A stretch of DNA of 64,000 nt, taken from positions 62,001 through 126,000 of the forward strand of contig JAJDCU010000043.1 in NCBI GenBank assembly GCA_029260655.1, given 5' to 3'. Under the pieces are notes generated by a model, which saw only the letters and a program-made list of their open reading frames with translations, made no database searches and was not told the DNA's origin. A program made the position numbers and the translations under genes. How positions within the stretch are numbered: the stretch's first letter is position 1; each line of letters begins with the position of its first letter. Source of the DNA: Phycisphaeraceae bacterium. GTDB lineage: Bacteria; Planctomycetota; Phycisphaerae; Phycisphaerales; Phycisphaeraceae. Of the stretch, positions 34,896 through 44,734 are shown piece by piece.

Positions 34896-36602
34896 TCAAA
34901 CCTTGAAACGTCGGACCAACGCCTGGAGCTGCTCGGCCTTGGCCGATAGCTGAGTCGTGGCCTGTGACGCCTGGGATGTTGCTTCGCTGACCTGGCTGGC
35001 AGCGTTGCTGACATTCTGGATGTTTCGGCTGACTTCTTCGCTGGTCGTGGACTGCTGCTCGGCGGCGGCGGCGATCGACAGGATCATGCTCGCGACCTCC
35101 TGGGCCCCGGCCACGATCTGCTCGAGGCTCTGGCCGGCCTGGGTCGCCTTCTCGACACCGACCTGGACCTGATCGGTCCCGGCGTTCATCCGCTCGACGG
35201 CCTGGCTCGTCTCGGTCTGGATCGCGCTGATCGACCCGCCGATCTCCTCCGTGGCCTTGGTCGTCCGGTCGGCGAGCTTACGCACTTCATCGGCGACGAC
35301 CGCGAAGCCGCGGCCATGTTCGCCGGCACGCGCCGCTTCGATCGCTGCATTGAGCGCCAACAGGTTTGTCTGGTCGGCGATGTCGTTGATGACCTCGATG
35401 ATCTGACCGATCTGTTCGCCCCGCTTGCCCAACTCGGACACGCTGGTGGCGCTGGCTGTGACGGCCTCGGAGATGGCTTGCATCCCGTCGATCGTTTCGG
35501 TGACGATCTGTCCGCCCTCGGAGGCGACTTTGCCCGATTCCTTGGCGTTGTCGGCGGCCTCGGCGCTCTTGCGGGCGACTTCGATCACGCTGGCGGACAT
35601 CTGTTCGATCGCGGCGGAGATCTGCGTGACCTGGCCGCTCTGCTCGTTCATGCCCAAAGCCATCTCTTCGCTACTGGCTGCGATCTCGGTCGCGGCGCTG
35701 GCCACGTCGCATGCGGCCTCCGCTACCGACACAATCAACTGGTGTATCCGCTCGAGGAACGTGTTGAACTTCCCTCCGAGCACGCCCAGCTCGTCTTTAC
35801 GACGGACCGTCACGCGCTGGGTCAGGTCGCCCTCACCTTCGGCGATGTCTGTGACCCGATCGATCAGTTCGTGGATTGGCCGGGTCACGCGGCGGTGGAT
35901 CAGGCACGGGACGATCAGCCCGACCGCCAGCCCGATCGCCAGGACCAGGTAGATCCGGCTCAGCGCCTTTTGCGTGTCATCGAGGCTCCCCTGCGCTATG
36001 CCCAGGGTGTCCTGGGCGCGTTGATCGGCGGTGAGACTCAACTCGGCGAAGCCTTCAATCGTCTCCCGCACCGACTCGATCTGCTCGGCCGACAGATCCG
36101 CCTGAGCGACCGCCGTGTTAAGCCCGCCTACCGCCGAACGGAGGATCGGTACGCATTCTTTCTTGATCTGGTCGTAGTTGTCGTCGCTGTCGAAGACGAG
36201 TTGCTCGACGATCATCGCGGTGTCTTCGTCCAACTCGTTGTTGTCGAGTACTTCGCCGAGTTGCTCCGAGATGTTCCCGGTGCTCTCAACGATCCGATCG
36301 ACAGCTCGTTGCAGCAGCAGGAGTTGATCTGCGCCTTCGCGCATCTGAAAGACCAGGTCTTGCTTGACGGACTCGGCGAGTTTGCCGGTGTCCGCGGCGG
36401 ATTCCTGCGCCGCCGCGTTGATCTCCCGTACGTTCTCGGCCAAGCCGCTGACGTCTCGGATCACGCGCTGGCTGCTGGCCTCGACGCCCCAGAACCCGCG
36501 CACGGCCTCCCCGCCCTGGACCGCCAGCACCCCTAGCATCACCCCAAAACCCAAGAACAGAAACTGCCCGATGCCGCCCTTGAACTTAAAGATACCCTTC
36601 AT
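34896..36602 (-). CDS. Methyl-accepting chemotaxis protein
   Basis: A protein of 568 residues from the ATG at 36602, preceded by GGAGG. Membrane helix at 10-30; a helical periplasmic part (about 35-215) of four-helix-bundle type; second helix (about 218-240); HAMP ([20 protein letters not shown]); cytoplasmic coiled coil with the invariant hairpin tip [20 protein letters not shown] and [20 protein letters not shown]. It should signal to CheA/CheW, none of which are in this window. It lies 28 bases after the gene for a protein with two PilJ-type domains and is probably co-transcribed with it. It has no C-terminal CheR-binding pentapeptide (the end is LVRRFKV). Confidence 0.93.
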   Translation of the reverse strand: MKGIFKFKGGIGQFLFLGFGVMLGVLAVQGGEAVRGFWGVEASSQRVIRDVSGLAENVREINAAAQESAADTGKLAESVKQDLVFQMREGADQLLLLQRAVDRIVESTGNISEQLGEVLDNNELDEDTAMIVEQLVFDSDDNYDQIKKECVPILRSAVGGLNTAVAQADLSAEQIESVRETIEGFAELSLTADQRAQDTLGIAQGSLDDTQKALSRIYLVLAIGLAVGLIVPCLIHRRVTRPIHELIDRVTDIAEGEGDLTQRVTVRRKDELGVLGGKFNTFLERIHQLIVSVAEAACDVASAATEIAASSEEMALGMNEQSGQVTQISAAIEQMSASVIEVARKSAEAADNAKESGKVASEGGQIVTETIDGMQAISEAVTASATSVSELGKRGEQIGQIIEVINDIADQTNLLALNAAIEAARAGEHGRGFAVVADEVRKLADRTTKATEEIGGSISAIQTETSQAVERMNAGTDQVQVGVEKATQAGQSLEQIVAGAQEVASMILSIAAAAEQQSTTSEEVSRNIQNVSNAASQVSEATSQASQATTQLSAKAEQLQALVRRFKV

Positions 36603-36630
36603 CAAAAATGCCTCCAACGCTACTTCGTTC

Positions 36631-37566
36631 CTACTCGACGGCCGCGACGGCGCCGGTCTTGGCCAATTGCTCGTACATCTTCACAGCCGCGTTCATGTTC
36701 TTCAGCAGCGGCAGGTTCTGCGATGCGACGACCTGAACCTGATCCTGGGTCAGTGCCGCGTCCTGCTTGGCGGCTTCCTGAACCACAACGTAGAAGCCGG
36801 ACCATAGCTCGGAGACCACACCCAACTGTGTGCGGATCGCTTCGTCGGTCGTTCCTGGCAGGTCCAGGTCCGTGTCCCCGTCGAGAAGACCCTTGAGCGT
36901 GCGGTCAAACAGCGAGGCGGACTCGCGCACGTTCAGGCGGTTGTTGTCGGGGTCGGCACCGAGGTAGACCAGCAGGAACTCCTTGCTCATCTTCTGCGTC
37001 AGCATCCGCTGTTTGCCGGCGAGGTTGATCACCACACCCAGCGAGTCCGATCCGGTGAGCACCTTCGAGGCCCTGCGCTCATACATCTTGACGGCCTTGT
37101 TCATGTTCTTCAGGACGGGCAAGTTGTTGGCCGCGATGCTATCGATGTCCTGGGGGGTCGGATCGCTCCCCGAAGCGACCTTCGCCAGCACAGGCTGAAT
37201 CTGCTCGTAGAGCGACTTGGTCGTATCCAGTTGCTTGATGATCAGCTTGTTGGTGGTGGCGGGCAGGCCAACCTCGGCGTCTCCGTCGCGCAGGCCGGCG
37301 AGGGTCTTCTCGAAGAGCTGCATGGTTGCCTGGAGTTGGTCTCGGTTAGCCTGAGGATCGACCTTGGCGGCGATCAGGAAGAACTCCTTGCTCATCTTCT
37401 GGGTCAGCATGCGTTGCCGGCCGGCAAGGTTCAGGATAGTGCCGTACTCCTCGGCGGAGATCTGAGTCTCCTGGGCGTTAGCGCGGCTAGCCGGCAACAG
37501 CATCGCCAGGCTCAGCAAAGGGATCAACAACCACGAAATGGATCGGTGTGTTCGGCTCGCGTTCAT
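36631..37566 (-). CDS. Exported protein with two tandem PilJ-type sensor domains
   Basis: A protein of 311 residues from ATG 37566. Signal peptide (ends near ANAQ, residue 33). It has two repeats of the PilJ/type IV pilus chemoreceptor N-terminal domain: [20 protein letters not shown] (about residues 45-64) and [20 protein letters not shown] (about 175-194). Each repeat ends with [15 protein letters not shown] or [15 protein letters not shown]. There is no membrane helix beyond the signal and no signalling domain. The same helix motif, with its QRMxxQ signature, senses ligands in PilJ- and NarX-like receptors. Being first in an operon with an MCP, it may be a periplasmic sensor partner of that receptor (inference). 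Confidence 0.85.
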   Translation of the reverse strand: MNASRTHRSISWLLIPLLSLAMLLPASRANAQETQISAEEYGTILNLAGRQRMLTQKMSKEFFLIAAKVDPQANRDQLQATMQLFEKTLAGLRDGDAEVGLPATTNKLIIKQLDTTKSLYEQIQPVLAKVASGSDPTPQDIDSIAANNLPVLKNMNKAVKMYERRASKVLTGSDSLGVVINLAGKQRMLTQKMSKEFLLVYLGADPDNNRLNVRESASLFDRTLKGLLDGDTDLDLPGTTDEAIRTQLGVVSELWSGFYVVVQEAAKQDAALTQDQVQVVASQNLPLLKNMNAAVKMYEQLAKTGAVAAVE

Positions 37567-37740
37567 CGTCTGTATCCTTGATGCCAGGGGTGTCGGGCTC
37601 CGATGCATTTGCCTGCCAGATCCTCCAAGTCTTGTTCGTGAACGGCGCGGGCCGGCTCTTGGACTTGTCGGGTTAACAAACCTGCACACCATGCATCGGC
37701 CAAGCCCAACTTCGGAATAACTGGTATTTTGTGTGCGCAG

Positions 37741-37807
37741 AAAAAAAGTCTCGTCCGGGAGACATTTCGCTGCGGAAACCCGAACTCAGGCGGTGTGATA
37801 AGTCTCC
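37741..37807 (-). terminator. Candidate leader attenuator upstream of the PilJ-MCP operon
   Basis: On the minus strand, GTCTC-ccggac-GAGAC followed by seven T forms a short intrinsic terminator about 175 bases before the PilJ-type start. Upstream, GGAGAC (37807-37802) can pair instead with GTCTCC (37763-37758), which would break the terminator. This is the arrangement of an attenuator, but the stems are only five to six base pairs. Confidence 0.35.
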
Positions 37808-38199
37808 TGGTTGACAGGTACGGGACACGGCCAAGCCCTCACCACCATGACAGATGTTTCCAGGACACACAGTAGAAGTTGGCGGGTCCCTTTTTTTGTT
37901 ACACCGATATCAGAGAGGATCAGCGGGCAAACGAGCGATTGGCGCCCGCGAGCATCGGCTTCGCTCCTGTGCCTGGCGAGCTTGCTGAGCCTGTTGGGTC
38001 AGACACGACATCAGCTTCGGTAGGCTGGCGCCCGGGCTTTTTTGGGGTCCCGCCTCATGCAGGGAATACCGCGGTGGGCCTCCCGCGGTTTACGTACAAA
38101 GTCCAACCGATCGGGTGTCAAGCCAGCCAGGCGTCAGCGGATGCTCAACCCAAGGCACCACCAGTAGGGCTGTAACTACTTGAAATTAAACTATTTAAC

Positions 38200-38262
38200 G
38201 CAGCGTGACGCGACTTGGCTTGGTAGAATATCTGCTCTGGGAGCAGGAAATTGAGAGGCTAC
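38200..38262 (+). pseudogene. Decayed tRNA-Pro(UGG) copy
   Basis: GGCTTGGTAGAATATCTGC, loop TCTGGGA, then GCAGGAAA. The D-loop, a pairing anticodon stem and the TGG anticodon are kept, but the acceptor and T-arms no longer pair. About 30 bases upstream (GGCTGTAACTACTTG ... ATTTAAC) also match the 5' flank of the intact gene at 41784, so this is a duplicated segment that has decayed. Confidence 0.65.
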
Positions 38263-38582
38263 TTGTTCGCTGTCACTCGGAGGCGGACGTGCGCCGTTTC
38301 CGGCACATCATGTAACAGCCGAGGCCAACTGCCACACCTGCGCCACCCGCTGCCCAGACTTGCCGCCCCAGGCGGTCAGCTACGGCACGAACACAGTGTC
38401 TGAATAATCTTAAGGATTCCTCGGCGTACCTGCCCGGCTGTGATACCCCCCGCCCCAGCCCCTTCAAGTGGTGGCGGTAACTACCCGATACGTATCCTCT
38501 ATGAGTGTATAAAAAGATAAAAAGGTATGAAAACTTTTCAGTGCTCTCTATCGCAAGGAAAAGAACAAACCGTCCTTACGAG

Positions 38583-41441
38583 ATGATCGGTAACAAACAC
38601 CATCTTGCCTCGGCATTGATTTATGCCACAACTCTGGCCTTGGGGGTTGGCCTGGTAGCTCTGGTTCGTTTTGACGACAAGCAGAATCAGCGGATCACAC
38701 AAGACTCCTATCTGGCCGAGTCGAGAGCCGAATTTCACGAAGTTGCCGAAAAGGTGGAAGACGTATTCAAGCAGGTCTATCAGTGCTTACGCACGGTAGC
38801 CCGTCTGCCGGGCGTCCGTGAGTTGGACCCGGACGCCAAGAACGCTCTTCAGTTCCACGGCGGGGACGGGCTCGAAAGAAATACACTCCAGGCTATCCAG
38901 GAAATCTACAACAACCTTGGGGTGAACGTGGCGGTGTCAGAACTTTACATCGTCCCGGCGGATCTGGATCCCGACGCTCCGGGATCGAACACCCAAGCCG
39001 CCCGCGAGCCGCTGGCGACCTTCGACCACCTGATCCTTGGCCGCCAAGGGGGGGCCGGCACCGGCGAAGAAGACGAGCCAGTCGAAGTAGAAGAAATTGA
39101 GATATACGAATACCGGTTGATGAAGAAGCAACTTGCGTGGATGAAGAAGCAATTCCCCCACGAAGTCGATATCAATGCCCTGAACTACCCCATGATGGGT
39201 GGGCCGTTGGTCGTCACCTGCGACAACTCTCAGTACGACCCATCGGCCCCGGATGACAAGGATCGATCGGGCCTGATCCTGTCCATACCTTACTATGGCC
39301 CGGACGGTGAGCTGCGCGGCTGCGTCAGCGCGGTCATCCTGACACACACACTGAAAACCCTCTTGCCAAGCGGCAGCTACGCGATCTCAAGCACGGAATA
39401 CGATTACTGTGTGACGCCCCACCAAGACGGGCAGTGGCAGGCATCATACGAGTACGCCAGCGCCGCCCGAGAAGACCCGGACCTGCTCGTGTCGTTGTCC
39501 CATCGGCTTGACGTTCAGAACATGGGCGGGGCCTGGTCACTGTGGCTGGGGCGGCCTGATTCGGACTTCTGGGACAGGTCAGACGTCCGGGCCACCGCCA
39601 AATCGCGTAACCTGGCCTATGGGTTCGTAACATTCATCCTCCTCACCGCGATATTCGGCACATGGTTGGCTCATCGAGGCCGACAGGCCATCATCCGCGT
39701 CAACCGGGGCCTGGAACAGAGCATTATCGCCGTGAAGGAGAGCGAAAGTCGCTACCAGCTTGCGGTGCGTGGTTCCCAGGACGGCTTGTGGGACTGGGAC
39801 CTGCTCAGCGATCAGGTTATTTACGCGCCCCAATGGAAGTGGATGCTCGGGCTTGAAGAGGCGGAGGTCAGTGACAGACCGGACGAGTGGATCAGCCGGA
39901 TCGATCATCGTGACATCGAAGCGTTCAAGCATGAATTCGACAAGCACATGCGAGGCGAAGACACGGTGTTCGAGGTCGAGCTGCGGATGGTCCACAAGGC
40001 CGGTCACACCGTGTGGATGCTCTGCCGGGGCGCGGTGGTGCGTGATGAGCAGGGGCGTGCGATCCGGGTCGCCGGGTCCATGGCCGACATCACCGAGATC
40101 AAAGATGCGCAGGGCAAGCTCCGCAAGGCCGCCGAACACGACCGCCTGACCGACCTGCCCAACCGTGAGCTGTTCAAGAAGCATTTAGAGCAGGCGATCC
40201 ACCGCGCCGAGTTCGACACCGAATTCAAGTTCGCGGTCTTGTTTTTTGATTTCGACCGATTCAAGGTTATCAACGACAGCCTCGGCCACAGCGTCGGCGA
40301 CGCGCTCCTGATCGACATCGCCTCGCAATTCCGGCGTGGGCTGCGCAAGCGCGACGTGGCGGCACGCTTCGGCGGCGACGAGTTCGTCGTCCTGCTGAGA
40401 GACCTCCGTGATTACGACGAGGCCCACCAGACAGCCGACCGGCTTCTGACGACGTTCGCCAAGCCCCACGACCTGATGGGGCATTCGGTCACCTCCACCG
40501 CGAGCGTAGGCCTGGTGAACAACGCCCAAGGCTACACCAACGCCGAAGACATGATCCGCGACGCCGACGCAGCGATGTACCAGGCCAAGGAGGCGGGCAA
40601 GGCCCGGGTCGTCGTCTTTGACCAGGTGATGCACGAGCGGGCGTTGAGCCGGCTCAAGCTCGAGGGCGACTTACGCATCGCGCTGGAAGGCGAACAGTTC
40701 CGCCTGGTCTACCAGCCGATTGTTGAATTGAATACCGGTGAGGTTTCGGGGTTTGAAGCGCTGCTGCGTTGGGATCATCCGGTGCATGGCACGATCAGCC
40801 CCGACGAGTTCATCCCGATCGCGGAAGACACGGGCCTGATTCTCAGCATCGGCAAGTGGGTGTTGCGGACCTCGGCCCGTCAGCTCGCCGACTGGAATCA
40901 CCGGCTGGGCCTGGGCTGCCGCCTGACGGTGAACGTTAATATCTCCAAGCGGCAACTGTTGACATCTTCTATCCTGGACGATGCCCTCGGGTGCATGCGC
41001 GAGTATCAACTTCAGCCGGGAGACCTGAAGCTGGAAGTTACGGAGAGCACGATCGCCGACGACCGGTCTGATGTTGTCCCGCTGCTTCGTCTACTCCGAG
41101 GGCACGGCTTCCCGATCGTCATGGATGATTTCGGGACCGGGGTTTCCTCGCTGAGCTCGCTCCATGAGTTTCCGATCGATGTGCTGAAGATCGATCAGAG
41201 TTTTATCCGTGTTCTTGACCATGACCGATCGCTTCTGGCGGTTGTGGCCTCGATCGCTTTGCTCGCGGAGAACCTGGGCATCCTGACCGTGGCGGAGGGG
41301 ATCGAGTCGAAAGACATCGTCGGGGCGCTGCAATCGATCGAGTGCACTTGGGGTCAGGGTTACCACTTCGCCAGGCCGATGTCCCCGGCGGACGCGGAGG
41401 CCTACCTTCTTGGCACATGCAAGAAGAAACGATCCGCGTAG
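38583..41441 (+). CDS. Membrane PAS-GGDEF-EAL signalling protein
   Basis: A protein of 952 residues from ATG 38583 (MIGNKHHLASAL); a GTG at 38505 would add 26 basic residues, and neither has a strong ribosome site. Membrane helix at about residues 8-30; a periplasmic Cache-like sensor (about 35-350, with LRTVARLPGVREL) unlike that of the other copy; second helix near 365-385; one PAS (about 400-520); GGDEF with ARFGGDEFVVLL and inhibitory RKRD; EAL with GFEALLRW, DDFGTG and the other metal and base residues. The GGDEF-EAL region is nearly the same at base level as in the gene at 31300, so the two arose by duplication followed by sensor exchange. The last bases GGAAAGATGAACGGCTGG after the stop also match. 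Confidence 0.93.
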   Translation: MIGNKHHLASALIYATTLALGVGLVALVRFDDKQNQRITQDSYLAESRAEFHEVAEKVEDVFKQVYQCLRTVARLPGVRELDPDAKNALQFHGGDGLERNTLQAIQEIYNNLGVNVAVSELYIVPADLDPDAPGSNTQAAREPLATFDHLILGRQGGAGTGEEDEPVEVEEIEIYEYRLMKKQLAWMKKQFPHEVDINALNYPMMGGPLVVTCDNSQYDPSAPDDKDRSGLILSIPYYGPDGELRGCVSAVILTHTLKTLLPSGSYAISSTEYDYCVTPHQDGQWQASYEYASAAREDPDLLVSLSHRLDVQNMGGAWSLWLGRPDSDFWDRSDVRATAKSRNLAYGFVTFILLTAIFGTWLAHRGRQAIIRVNRGLEQSIIAVKESESRYQLAVRGSQDGLWDWDLLSDQVIYAPQWKWMLGLEEAEVSDRPDEWISRIDHRDIEAFKHEFDKHMRGEDTVFEVELRMVHKAGHTVWMLCRGAVVRDEQGRAIRVAGSMADITEIKDAQGKLRKAAEHDRLTDLPNRELFKKHLEQAIHRAEFDTEFKFAVLFFDFDRFKVINDSLGHSVGDALLIDIASQFRRGLRKRDVAARFGGDEFVVLLRDLRDYDEAHQTADRLLTTFAKPHDLMGHSVTSTASVGLVNNAQGYTNAEDMIRDADAAMYQAKEAGKARVVVFDQVMHERALSRLKLEGDLRIALEGEQFRLVYQPIVELNTGEVSGFEALLRWDHPVHGTISPDEFIPIAEDTGLILSIGKWVLRTSARQLADWNHRLGLGCRLTVNVNISKRQLLTSSILDDALGCMREYQLQPGDLKLEVTESTIADDRSDVVPLLRLLRGHGFPIVMDDFGTGVSSLSSLHEFPIDVLKIDQSFIRVLDHDRSLLAVVASIALLAENLGILTVAEGIESKDIVGALQSIECTWGQGYHFARPMSPADAEAYLLGTCKKKRSA

Positions 41442-41783
41442 GAAAGATGAACGGCTGGTGCTGATCCTCCCCCGCTTGTTGTGTCGATGTCGATGTTCAT
41501 CCAACGACGTGGCTGGGGTTTCTCAGGCGAGCGGAACCGAAGGGCTTGGGATGGCCTTGGAACTTCCTGCACCAGTGACAGCCTTCCTTGTCCCGGCGCC
41601 GGCTCAACCGCTTGCCGATTTCAGATCCGCCAGGCCGTATGACCTGGGCCTGTTCGGGTCAGCCGCCATGCCGGGTATACTAGAGGCCCTCGGCGGCTTA
41701 CAAGGGAAATCCAACCCGCCCGGCGTCAAAAAAGCATCGGTATTAATGGCTGTAAATGACTTGTAATAAGTAGTTTAACACCG
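41442..41783. other. Intergenic region before tRNA-Pro
   Basis: 342 bases without a believable gene. A TATACT box at about 41673 could serve the tRNA. The last 40 bases resemble the flank of the decayed tRNA copy near 38170. Nothing else was recognised. Confidence 0.4.
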
Positions 41784-41857
<74 letters not shown>

Positions 41858-41985
41858 TTTTTCATAAGGCCGGCCCTTTTGGCGCGGCCTTATCTCATGG
41901 CGAAAAGATGCATCGGGCGGGGCGGATGTGTCGTGTTCATGAAGTGGATTTTACGTGCCGAAGTGCCGCGGAATCCCTCACTCGA

Positions 41986-42330
41986 CTACTTTAGCGCCGA
42001 GGTAAAATCGTGTTTATTGATTTTGACTAGCGCCGCAACCCCGAAGATCGTGCCGATAGGGAAGTTGAATAAGACAATGATGCTACAGACGATGCCGAGC
42101 AAGCGGCCGGTCGCCTTACCCTGACCGCACAGAATGCCGGCGAAGACGGCTAGGGCTGCGAGCACAAGTGAGTAGCCAAGGAAGCTGAACGTCACCACGT
42201 CCCACTTTATGCCACTGCCGTCAGAGATCATCATTACAAGTAAAACGAAGGTTGGGATGAATCCGACGAACGCCACCCCCCACATCATGTTGCGAGCATC
42301 TTTTTGGAAGTACTCGGGACCTTTGTCCAT
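41986..42330 (-). CDS. Small hypothetical membrane protein
   Basis: A protein of 114 residues from ATG 42330. Three hydrophobic segments (about residues 17-36 VAFVGFIPTFVLLVMMI, 45-68 and 75-98 LLGIVCSIIVLFNFPIGTI) and a C-terminal tail. It resembles small DUF4190/TM2-like membrane proteins in layout (FGVAALVKI near the end), but I cannot name a family. Base composition is lower in GC than the neighbours, so it may be acquired. It stands alone between the tRNA and the ABC ATPase gene. Confidence 0.7.
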   Translation of the reverse strand: MDKGPEYFQKDARNMMWGVAFVGFIPTFVLLVMMISDGSGIKWDVVTFSFLGYSLVLAALAVFAGILCGQGKATGRLLGIVCSIIVLFNFPIGTIFGVAALVKINKHDFTSALK

Positions 42331-42439
42331 GCTGCTCTCCGGAAGCCATCTGTTCGACTTAAAAGCACGACGCGCCTTGGAGGCGAGGCATATGTTACCT
42401 GGCTGAATGCCATGTCCGTTAAAAATCAGGGAACCCAGC

Positions 42440-43567
42440 CTACACCGCGACCGCGTCCTTGATCGTCAGGTTCGCGCCGTAGGTCCCCGGCTCAAAGATA
42501 TGGACCTTGTGCATGTCCAGGTACATCTTGATGGGGGTGTCTTCTTTCAACAGCTCGGCCTTGATGCGTGCGACCAGGCGTTTGTCTTCGCTGGTCCGCA
42601 GGTAGACGTCCATGGTGCTTCCCAGGGGTTCGACGACACCGACGGTGAGTTGGATGGCCTGGTCTTCGTTGTTGGCGTCGTCGGTCGGCTTGGGGAACAG
42701 GGCTTCGGGGCGGATGCCGATCACGGCTTCCTGTCCGACTCGGCCCTGACACTGCTGGGCCTGGGCGGGGTCGAGTTTGATCTTGACGCCGCCGCCTTCG
42801 AATGAGACGTCGCCGCCTTCGCCGATGAGTTGGCCGTCGAGGAAGTTCATCGGCGGGGTGCCGACGAACCCGGCGACGAAACGATTGATCGGGTTGTTGT
42901 AGACGTTTAGCGGCGTATCACACTGCTGGATGAGCCCGTCGCTCATGACCACGACGCGGTCGCCGAGGGTCATCGCCTCTTCCTGATCGTGGGTGACGTA
43001 GATGGTGGTGGTTTGCAGGCGGTGGTGCAGGCGCTTCAGCTCCGCCCGTGTTTCGACGCGGAGCTTGGCGTCGAGGTTGGATAAGGGCTCATCGAAGAGG
43101 AAGCACGCGGGATCACGGACGATGGCCCGGCCCAGGGCGACACGTTGACGCTGCCCGCCCGAGAGGGCCTTGGGTTTGCGTTCCAGGAGCTGTTCGATCC
43201 CGAGGATACCCGCGGCATGGCGGACCTTCTTGTCGATCTCATCCTTTGGCATCTTGCGGAGCTTGAGCCCAAAGGCCATGTTCTTGTACACCGTCATGTG
43301 CGGGTACAGGGCGTAGTTCTGGAAGACCATGGCGATGTCGCGGTCCTTCGGGGGCACGTCGTTGACCACGCGGTCACCGATGCGGATCGTGCCCTCGGTG
43401 ATCTCTTCGAGGCCGGCGACCATCCGCAGGGTCGTGCTCTTGCCGCAGCCGGACGGCCCGACCAGGACGATAAACTCCTTGTCCTGGATGTGCAGGGTAA
43501 CATCGTCCACGGCGCGGACGTCGCCTGGGTAGACCTTAACCACATTGTCAATAAGCACTTCCGCCAT
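42440..43567 (-). CDS. Sugar ABC transporter ATPase (MalK/UgpC type)
   Basis: A protein of 375 residues from ATG 43567 ([15 protein letters not shown]). ABC domain: Walker [12 protein letters not shown]-loop [15 protein letters not shown], signature [14 protein letters not shown], Walker [17 protein letters not shown] and switch [13 protein letters not shown]. The C-terminal third is the TOBE/OB regulatory domain of CUT1 importers ([18 protein letters not shown]). No permease or binding-protein gene is nearby, as is common for ATPases that serve several sugar importers. Confidence 0.92.
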   Translation of the reverse strand: MAEVLIDNVVKVYPGDVRAVDDVTLHIQDKEFIVLVGPSGCGKSTTLRMVAGLEEITEGTIRIGDRVVNDVPPKDRDIAMVFQNYALYPHMTVYKNMAFGLKLRKMPKDEIDKKVRHAAGILGIEQLLERKPKALSGGQRQRVALGRAIVRDPACFLFDEPLSNLDAKLRVETRAELKRLHHRLQTTTIYVTHDQEEAMTLGDRVVVMSDGLIQQCDTPLNVYNNPINRFVAGFVGTPPMNFLDGQLIGEGGDVSFEGGGVKIKLDPAQAQQCQGRVGQEAVIGIRPEALFPKPTDDANNEDQAIQLTVGVVEPLGSTMDVYLRTSEDKRLVARIKAELLKEDTPIKMYLDMHKVHIFEPGTYGANLTIKDAVAV

Positions 43568-43724
43568 AAAACACACCTCGTCTCAGAGCCAGTGATACGT
43601 TGATACCGGCCGCGGTACGGTCGGCGGGATCGGGTGCGACCGGGATGAATCCAGTAGCCGCCTGTTCATTTTAGCGGAAAACCCGCCGGCTGTAGAGCCT
43701 GAATATCCAGGCAGATCACCCGGG

Positions 43725-44537
43725 CTATCTCTGCCTTGGGCTGGGCCGACGCACCAGACACACCGAGGCGGCGGCCAGCAACAGGCCCGCGGCCACGGGC
43801 TCGGGCACCACCTGTGAACCTTCCCCGGTTCCGGGCGAGGCTCCGGCGTTCCAATCGGTCAGCACTACGTTGAGATCTTCGATCCCGACATACCCATCCC
43901 AGTTGGGATCGGCGGTTGCGAACGGCGTGGTCGGTTGACCGAAACCGGAAAGGACCAGATTCAGGTCTTCGATCCCGACGAACCCATCCCCCGACAGGTC
44001 GCCGAACAGCGGGATGGTTGCGAACGCGTCGAGCTGGTAGCTGAAGAAATCGCAGCATCCCGGCGTGTTGCGGCCGACCAGGTGAAGACGCTTGTCTTCG
44101 AGGGTGGCGCTGATTGAGACCGGTGCGCCTTGTCCGTCCAGTCCGGTGAAAAGCAGCCCGGCGCCTGGGTTGGTGATATCGAACGCGCCATCAAGTCCCG
44201 TCAGATTCAGCAGGCTGTTCAGGTCGGCCCCACCGAGCAGGCCTTCGCCCAGGAGCGTCGCATTGACATCGACGAACGCCGCGAACGGATCGAGGCTCGG
44301 GATATGCGGCGGGACAAAGCCCTGTTCGTATCCGATCGCCAGCCCGAAGTCGCCCGCGATGGGGTGCATCTCATCAATCCCGGCGAACCCGCCGGTGACG
44401 TGCAGTCGGCTCGTGTCGGTGTCGAACGTGAACTGACGCAGGACGATAGGCGGGATGGCCCAGGCTTGGGCACACACAGACAACAGGACGGTAAACGCAG
44501 CACCTACACGGACGAAGCGGGCTGATAACCGCTGCAT
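43725..44537 (-). CDS. PEP-CTERM protein with dockerin pair, unknown N-domain
   Basis: A protein of 270 residues. Signal peptide (CAQAWA near residue 28). A beta-rich domain of about 150 residues of unknown function (PIVLRQFTFDTDTSRLHVTG...). Then two dockerin-like repeats (LSGDGFVGIEDLNLVLSGFG and PNWDGYVGIEDLNVVLTDWN), and a C-terminal VVPEPVAAGLLLAAASVCLV with a basic tail. The repeats diverge slightly more than in the other five family members. Confidence 0.8.
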   Translation of the reverse strand: MQRLSARFVRVGAAFTVLLSVCAQAWAIPPIVLRQFTFDTDTSRLHVTGGFAGIDEMHPIAGDFGLAIGYEQGFVPPHIPSLDPFAAFVDVNATLLGEGLLGGADLNSLLNLTGLDGAFDITNPGAGLLFTGLDGQGAPVSISATLEDKRLHLVGRNTPGCCDFFSYQLDAFATIPLFGDLSGDGFVGIEDLNLVLSGFGQPTTPFATADPNWDGYVGIEDLNVVLTDWNAGASPGTGEGSQVVPEPVAAGLLLAAASVCLVRRPSPRQR

Positions 44538-44663
44538 GATCGGCCTCCTGATAGGAGAAGCACGACGTCTTCAAGGGCTCATATCGTACCCCCCGGCGCC
44601 TGGATCAGGCAAGGAAAAAACGACTCAAGCACTCTTTGCCATACAGATGGTGATGGTTTCACC

Positions 44664-44700
44664 TATGAAAACGGCTGCCCGCCGTGAAGCGGGCAGCCGT
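44664..44700 (-). terminator. Intrinsic terminator
   Basis: On the minus strand the hairpin ACGGCTGCCCGC-ttcacg-GCGGGCAGCCGT (12 perfect pairs) is followed by TTTTCAT, 35 bases after the stop of the PEP-CTERM gene ending at 44735. Confidence 0.85.
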
Positions 44701-44734
44701 GCTGTTAAAAGTTGTTCAACATGATTCTGGAAGT

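Larger units (their letters stand above)
37567..38582. other. Long intergenic region between the PilJ-type and second GGDEF-EAL genes
   Basis: About 1 kb between divergent genes. No convincing coding frame; a 64-codon frame at 38273-38467 (minus) ending in a hydrophobic/basic segment is not supported. It contains an attenuator-like structure (37741-37807, minus), a perfect ACCGCGG / CCGCGGT hairpin near 38068, and a decayed tRNA-Pro copy (38200-38262). Its right part is alignable with the sequence upstream of the real tRNA-Pro. Confidence 0.5.

Noticed and set aside
35316-36536. A 406-codon plus-strand frame opposite the MCP gene
   Set aside because: The minus strand encodes an unmistakable chemoreceptor; the antisense product has no recognisable features.
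38000-38100. GC-rich hairpins near 38040-38095 as a possible c-di-GMP riboswitch for the downstream GGDEF-EAL gene
   Set aside because: None of the conserved riboswitch strings are present and the hairpins are about 500 bases from the start.
38273-38467. A 64-codon minus-strand frame ending in a hydrophobic and basic segment
   Set aside because: No ribosome site, no recognised motif, and it lies in decayed DNA beside a tRNA remnant; chance is more likely.
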